Positions 62,294-64,000 of a stretch of 64,000 bases of DNA are shown in pieces. Both the position numbers and the translations under genes were made by a program. Numbering within the stretch: position 1 is the stretch's first letter; each line of letters opens with the position of its first letter. The notes below the pieces were generated by a model. That model searched no databases and was not told the DNA's origin. It worked only from the letters and a program-made list of their open reading frames with translations. Source of the stretch: Marinitoga aeolica (GTDB lineage Bacteria > Thermotogota > Thermotogae > Petrotogales > Petrotogaceae); the NCBI RefSeq assembly GCF_029910535.1, contig NZ_CP069362.1, positions 1,240,001 to 1,304,000 on the forward strand. The letters are read 5' to 3'.

Positions 62294-63232
62294 TTAAATT
62301 AACTCTTTTAATTCCTCTATATTTTTTAAATCTTCTGGTATGTTATAAAAATTATATTCGAATTTTGGATAAATTTCAGTATTCCAAAAAATTGGTTTTT
62401 CCAATTCTTCTTTTAACTCTGTTTTGAAAAAATAATCAGAAATATATTCGGATAAAATATAAAAAGTATTGTCTTCATATGCAACTATATCTTCCTCAAA
62501 TAATTTATTTATTCTATGAAAAATTGATTCCAAACTTTTCTCATCTAATTTATTCTTTATAGTTATCATTACAAAAATGAATTCTTCATATTTTTCAAAA
62601 AAGTCTTCGAGAGATTTAAGTAAAAATGTTTTATTATATAATATACCATTTGAAATCTTTGAATTATTTAAAAGCTTCTCTTTAATTTTTAAGTTTCTCT
62701 TGTCTTTTATATTTTCATATATATGTCCCATAAACTTAGCAAAAAGTTTAGCAATATTAATTATCTCACCATCGATAAATATATTTTTTTCTGAATAATT
62801 GTCTATATTCAAAAATCCTACAACTTCATTTTTTACTAAAATTGGAACTGAAAGATACGATTTTAATCTTAATAAGTTTCCACCTTTTACTAATAAATCT
62901 AATTGTTCTGTTGTTTCCCTTTCAATTCGAGAAGTAATAATGTGAGCTCCATGAAATTTTTCTTCAAAAATATGATTCTTTTTGAATCTAATATCTTTTA
63001 ATATATTCATATTATGACCTTTGACAGCAACATATCTAAAATATCCATCATCATCTCTTAAAATAACACTGCCTGTAGTTAATCTACTATCAAAATCCAT
63101 TATGGATATTAATATATATTCGAATATATTTTTCATATCTAAAAATTCATTATATTCTTTTTCAGAAATCATTTCAAATACTTTTGAAAAAATATTTATG
63201 AATTTTCTATTAATTATTTTAACCATCCCCAT
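62294..63232 (-). CDS. GAF-domain protein, possible degenerate signalling protein
   Basis: A 312-residue cytoplasmic protein. An N-terminal helical part (1-40) precedes a GAF domain (about 40-175) with GSVILRDDDGYFRYVAVKGH, LKSYLSVPILVKNEVVGFLNIDN, the usual GAF core. The last 120 residues (LLKSLEDFFEKYEEFIFVMITIKN… ) recall a GGDEF fold without the GGDEF motif, so cyclase activity is not expected. The ligand is unknown. No close functional partner is next to it. Confidence 0.72.
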   Translation of the reverse strand: MGMVKIINRKFINIFSKVFEMISEKEYNEFLDMKNIFEYILISIMDFDSRLTTGSVILRDDDGYFRYVAVKGHNMNILKDIRFKKNHIFEEKFHGAHIITSRIERETTEQLDLLVKGGNLLRLKSYLSVPILVKNEVVGFLNIDNYSEKNIFIDGEIINIAKLFAKFMGHIYENIKDKRNLKIKEKLLNNSKISNGILYNKTFLLKSLEDFFEKYEEFIFVMITIKNKLDEKSLESIFHRINKLFEEDIVAYEDNTFYILSEYISDYFFKTELKEELEKPIFWNTEIYPKFEYNFYNIPEDLKNIEELKELI

Positions 63233-63320
63233 ATAAAAATTTATTTATATTTATTATATCAATAATTACATGGTTTTGTCAAATTAAAAAAATATAATTC
63301 TAATTTTTAACATAAATAAC

Positions 63321-63344
63321 ATAAAACTCCCGAAGGAGTTTTAT
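63321..63344 (-). terminator. Rho-independent terminator of the suf operon
   Basis: On the minus strand ATAAAACTCC-ttcg-GGAGTTTTAT, a 10-bp stem with a stable TTCG loop, overlapping the sufU stop. Confidence 0.9.
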
Positions 63345-63766
63345 TCTTCAAGTTCTTCTATTGAATTTTCAAGCGTATGCCACGCAAGTGTAAAACATTT
63401 TACCCTAAGTGGAAACTTTGATATTTCAGAATATACAGCTACATTTCCAATTATTTCTTCATTAAATTCTTCGCCCTGAGCCATTTTTTCCACTTCTTCT
63501 AATATTTCTTCTGCTTCTTTTAATGTTTTTCCTTCAATAGCTTCACATAATAATGCCGCAGATGATTGACTTACTATACATCCATGACCACTAAATTTAG
63601 CATCTTTAATTATTCCATTTTCAACTTTTAAATAAAGAGTTATTTCATCTCCGCAGGATAGATTTTTCCCATCTTCTTTTATCGTTGCATCTGGTATTTC
63701 TCCCTGAAATTGTGGATTTCTTGCATAATCCAATATAATATCAGAATATAAATCTTCCAGGCTCAT
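63341..63766 (-). CDS. sufU: SUF Fe-S cluster assembly scaffold SufU
   Basis: A 141-residue NifU-N-like protein of the SufU group, a zinc protein that accepts sulfur from SufS. LYSDIILDYARNPQFQG, LSCGDEITLYL (first Cys), GHGCIVSQSSAAL (second Cys) and FPLRVKCFTLAWHTL (third Cys with Lys before it) are the family motifs. Start ATG 63766 overlaps the sufS stop. It is last in the operon. Confidence 0.94.
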   Translation of the reverse strand: MSLEDLYSDIILDYARNPQFQGEIPDATIKEDGKNLSCGDEITLYLKVENGIIKDAKFSGHGCIVSQSSAALLCEAIEGKTLKEAEEILEEVEKMAQGEEFNEEIIGNVAVYSEISKFPLRVKCFTLAWHTLENSIEELEE

Positions 63767-64000
63767 TTAAACCACTCCCTGATATATTTTAAGCCTTCAA
63801 TTAATTGATCGACTTCTTCCTCTGTATTGTAAAAATAAAAACTGGCTCTACAAACAGATTTTGTTCCCATTTGTTTTAAAAGAGGTTGAGCGCATAAGTG
63901 TCCGCTTCTAACAGCTACACCGAATTTATCACTTAAAACCTGTGCAACATCATGTGGATGAACGCTATCAATATTAAATGTAATTATTGAAACTCTATCT
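63763..64000 (-). CDS. sufS: Cysteine desulfurase SufS, 3' part
   Basis: The C-terminal 78 codons of a PLP cysteine desulfurase; the 5' part lies beyond the window. DRVSIITFNIDSVHPHDVA, GVAVRSGHLCAQPLL (the catalytic Cys in RSGHxCAQP) and CRASFYFYNTEEEVDQLIEGL are standard for SufS. The stop overlaps the sufU start (ATGA), as usual for SufSU operons. Confidence 0.94.
   Translation of the reverse strand, partial: DRVSIITFNIDSVHPHDVAQVLSDKFGVAVRSGHLCAQPLLKQMGTKSVCRASFYFYNTEEEVDQLIEGLKYIREWFK

Overview
The window is AT-rich DNA with dense, mostly co-directional genes and frequent strong GGAGGTG ribosome sites. The gene content (HflK/HflC, CheB, NagZ/NagA sugar-uptake cluster, GatAB, SufU/SufS, DUF2922/DUF1659 pair, large families of AAA-ATPase/PD-(D/E)XK proteins) and the low GC suggest a member of the Thermotogota close to Marinitoga or its Petrotogaceae relatives. 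That placement is inference; no rRNA or other marker in the window fixes it.

Region by region. 1-6466 (+): a complete pseudaminic acid pathway (pseB, partial at the edge, then C, I, H, G, F) followed by a frameshifted polysaccharide flippase, closed by a bidirectional terminator. 6492-7917 (-): four small genes, including a DUF1659/DUF2922 pair. 8132-21251 (+): eight paralogous ATPase-nuclease genes of three families (family 1: PF09820-type 'GIQDY'; family 2: PF09820-type 'SDFKSIIEDN'; family 3: AAA_35-like 'GPVD.KTCYYVERP'). Further intact copies lie at 50927 (family 3) and 62189 (family 1), with relics at 29430 and 50643. 21300-28870 (+): housekeeping run: secreted protein, HemW-like radical SAM protein, dCMP deaminase, 2-oxoacid:ferredoxin oxidoreductase beta and gamma, DgkA, CheB, LysM-M23 peptidase, amidase. 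28871-29741: dispersed palindromic repeats, tRNA-Asn and a 32-codon remnant gene. 29742-35719 (-): gatB, gatA, HD hydrolase, rhomboid protease, ROK kinase. 35846-42339 (+): ispD, nfo, hflK, hflC, lipoprotein, methyltransferase, tmk. 42340-43492: nested palindromic repeats. 43493-50639 (+): a defence-like island: ATPase plus TOPRIM-like pair, 4-fold beta-flower protein, DUF4209 HEPN-like protein, a broken AbiJ gene and a second HEPN-like protein. 52511-60448 (-): an N-acetylglucosamine/chitobiose operon: ROK repressor, GH3, ABC transporter, SIS-domain protein, nagA. 60645-64000 (-): a family 1 ATPase-nuclease, a GAF protein, sufU and the end of sufS.

The most notable signals are these. (i) The family 3 genes are mosaics. 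Two variable-region types and two C-terminal types occur in all four combinations, which points to recombination or gene conversion among genes that all carry the same short extended -10/Shine-Dalgarno start module. (ii) A family of roughly 190-bp palindromic elements includes one copy inserted inside another. (iii) A perfect 35-bp direct repeat brackets the HEPN-rich part of the defence island. (iv) An in-frame 32-codon miniature of an ATPase-nuclease gene retains its ribosome site. (v) A sugar ABC permease carries a roughly 150-residue extracytoplasmic insertion.
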